Source of the DNA: Nocardia tengchongensis
GTDB lineage: Bacteria; Actinomycetota; Actinomycetes; Mycobacteriales; Mycobacteriaceae
Direction: 5' to 3'
Assembly: GCF_018362975.1 (NCBI RefSeq)
Contig: NZ_CP074371.1
Coordinates: 4,340,001-4,404,000 of the forward strand
Length of the DNA stretch: 64,000 bases
The notes below the pieces were generated by a model. It saw only the letters and a program-made list of their open reading frames with translations. It was not told the origin of the DNA and made no database searches. Numbering within the stretch: position 1 is the first letter of the stretch; each line of letters begins with the position of its first letter. The position numbers were made by a program, and so were the translations under genes. This document shows positions 63,397 through 64,000 of the stretch, one piece after another.

Positions 63397-64000
63397 ATGA
63401 CCGCATCGATCGTGCTGTTCACCCGGGACCTGCGTGTGCACGACAATCCGGCGCTGTCCGCGGCCTGCCGCGATGCCGGGACGGTGGTGCCACTGTTCGT
63501 GCTCGACACCGAATTGCTCGCCAAGGTGTCCGACGCCCCGAACCGGGCGCGGTTTCTCGTCGCCGCGCTCACCGAACTCGACACCGAACTACGAACCCGC
63601 GGTGGGCGTTTGGTGGTGCGCAGGGGCCGCGTCGTGGAGGAGGTGGCGCGGCTGGCGCAGGAGGTGAACGCGCGGAGCGTGCACCTTGCCGAGGACGTCA
63701 CCGGCTACAGCGCGCGGCGGCTGACCGCGCTGCGGGAACGGCTCGCCCGCATCGGCTGTGCCGTGCACGCGCACCCCGCGTCCATCACCGCGGTGGATGT
63801 GTCCGCGCTGCGCCCCGACACCGGACGCACCCACTACGCGGTGTTCACGCCGTACTTCCGGCGCTGGGTCGACACCCCGATGCGACGTCCCCTGCCGGCA
63901 CCGGACGCCGTGGTGGTGCCTCGCGTCGGCAGCGAGCCGATCCCCGATCCCGCCGACCTGGCGACCGGCCCCGGGTCGCCCGAACTGGCCGTGGGCGGGG
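63397..64000 (+). CDS. phr: Deoxyribodipyrimidine photolyase (partial)
   Basis: The frame starts at ATG 63397 after GGGTGG and is still open at the window edge (201 codons seen). It has the photolyase N-terminal antenna domain: VLFTRDLRVHDNPALSAA at residues 6-23, VVPLFVLD and YAVFTPYFRRW near residue 148, the classic site after which the linker begins. The FAD domain lies beyond the edge. It repairs UV pyrimidine dimers with light. The MerR/TetR genes opposite suggest light-controlled expression. Confidence 0.93.
   Translation, partial: MTASIVLFTRDLRVHDNPALSAACRDAGTVVPLFVLDTELLAKVSDAPNRARFLVAALTELDTELRTRGGRLVVRRGRVVEEVARLAQEVNARSVHLAEDVTGYSARRLTALRERLARIGCAVHAHPASITAVDVSALRPDTGRTHYAVFTPYFRRWVDTPMRRPLPAPDAVVVPRVGSEPIPDPADLATGPGSPELAVGG

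Overview
The window is high-GC DNA from a mycolic-acid actinobacterium, most likely Nocardia or a close relative in the Mycobacteriales. The evidence is the gene set: S-hydroxymethylmycothiol dehydrogenase (mycothiol is actinobacterial), DUF4333 lipoproteins, a TetR/CYP136-type pair, a MymA-like monooxygenase next to an SDR, a KstR-type operator in front of a steroid reductase-like gene, a LysB-like esterase (mycolyl ester chemistry) and an AfsR/SARP regulator. I saw no rRNA, tRNA or CRISPR array. Genes are densely packed on both strands, and only one gap reaches about 300 bases (34771-35071).

Layout. 1-10 kb: a minus-strand run of UbiB-like kinase, MymA-like flavin monooxygenase and an SDR that continues into an acyl-CoA synthetase N-terminus at the window edge. 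It is followed by an ACT-domain membrane protein, TfoX-like protein, a YbdK-type ligase, two envelope proteins, and the MBL hydrolase/mscR formaldehyde pair. 10-12.6 kb: divergent lysG/lysE and a Thr-rich membrane protein. 12.7-23.4 kb: a complete-looking myo-inositol uptake and catabolism island. It has iolG plus a LacI regulator on the minus strand, and divergently iolE, three ABC transporter genes, iolC, a Cgl0159-type aldolase, iolB and iolD, mostly translationally coupled, with LacI palindromes in the divergent promoter.

23.5-31 kb: a TPR-like hypothetical protein, DUF4184, a two-component system and an MMPL exporter with its TetR. 31-33 kb: three tightly packed genes (GH25 muramidase, LysB/cutinase-like esterase, DUF1353 protein with a membrane tail) that resemble a phage lysis cassette without any other phage genes. 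They are divergent from a lipoprotein of the beta-lactamase/transpeptidase fold that has lost its catalytic motif. 34-46.6 kb: a small secreted protein, an unusual MFS transporter with a large soluble loop, ilvD with a TetR gene and a cluster of operators, an alpha/beta hydrolase, an AfsR-type regulator, a sirtuin, an NmrA-like SDR and a PLP enzyme.

46.7-55.3 kb: lipid/steroid-flavoured genes (17beta-HSD-like SDR, phytoene-desaturase-like flavoprotein, TetR/CYP136-like P450, 5alpha-reductase-like protein), then a diguanylate cyclase and a DUF574-type methyltransferase. A 25-bp tandem repeat sits between two convergent genes at 53.1 kb. 55.5-56.9 kb: a lone, intact-looking TnpB (IS200/IS605-type RNA-guided nuclease). 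57-64 kb: M50B peptidase, SRPBCC protein, TetR/secretory lipase pair, two lipoproteins, and a MerR (cobalamin-binding-like)/TetR/photolyase group that suggests light control.

Five genes (iolB, MMPL, sirtuin, an unknown 334-residue protein and a Gmad2-like lipoprotein) are each broken by exactly one missing base in a G/C-rich run. The uniform pattern suggests sequence or assembly errors more than biology.
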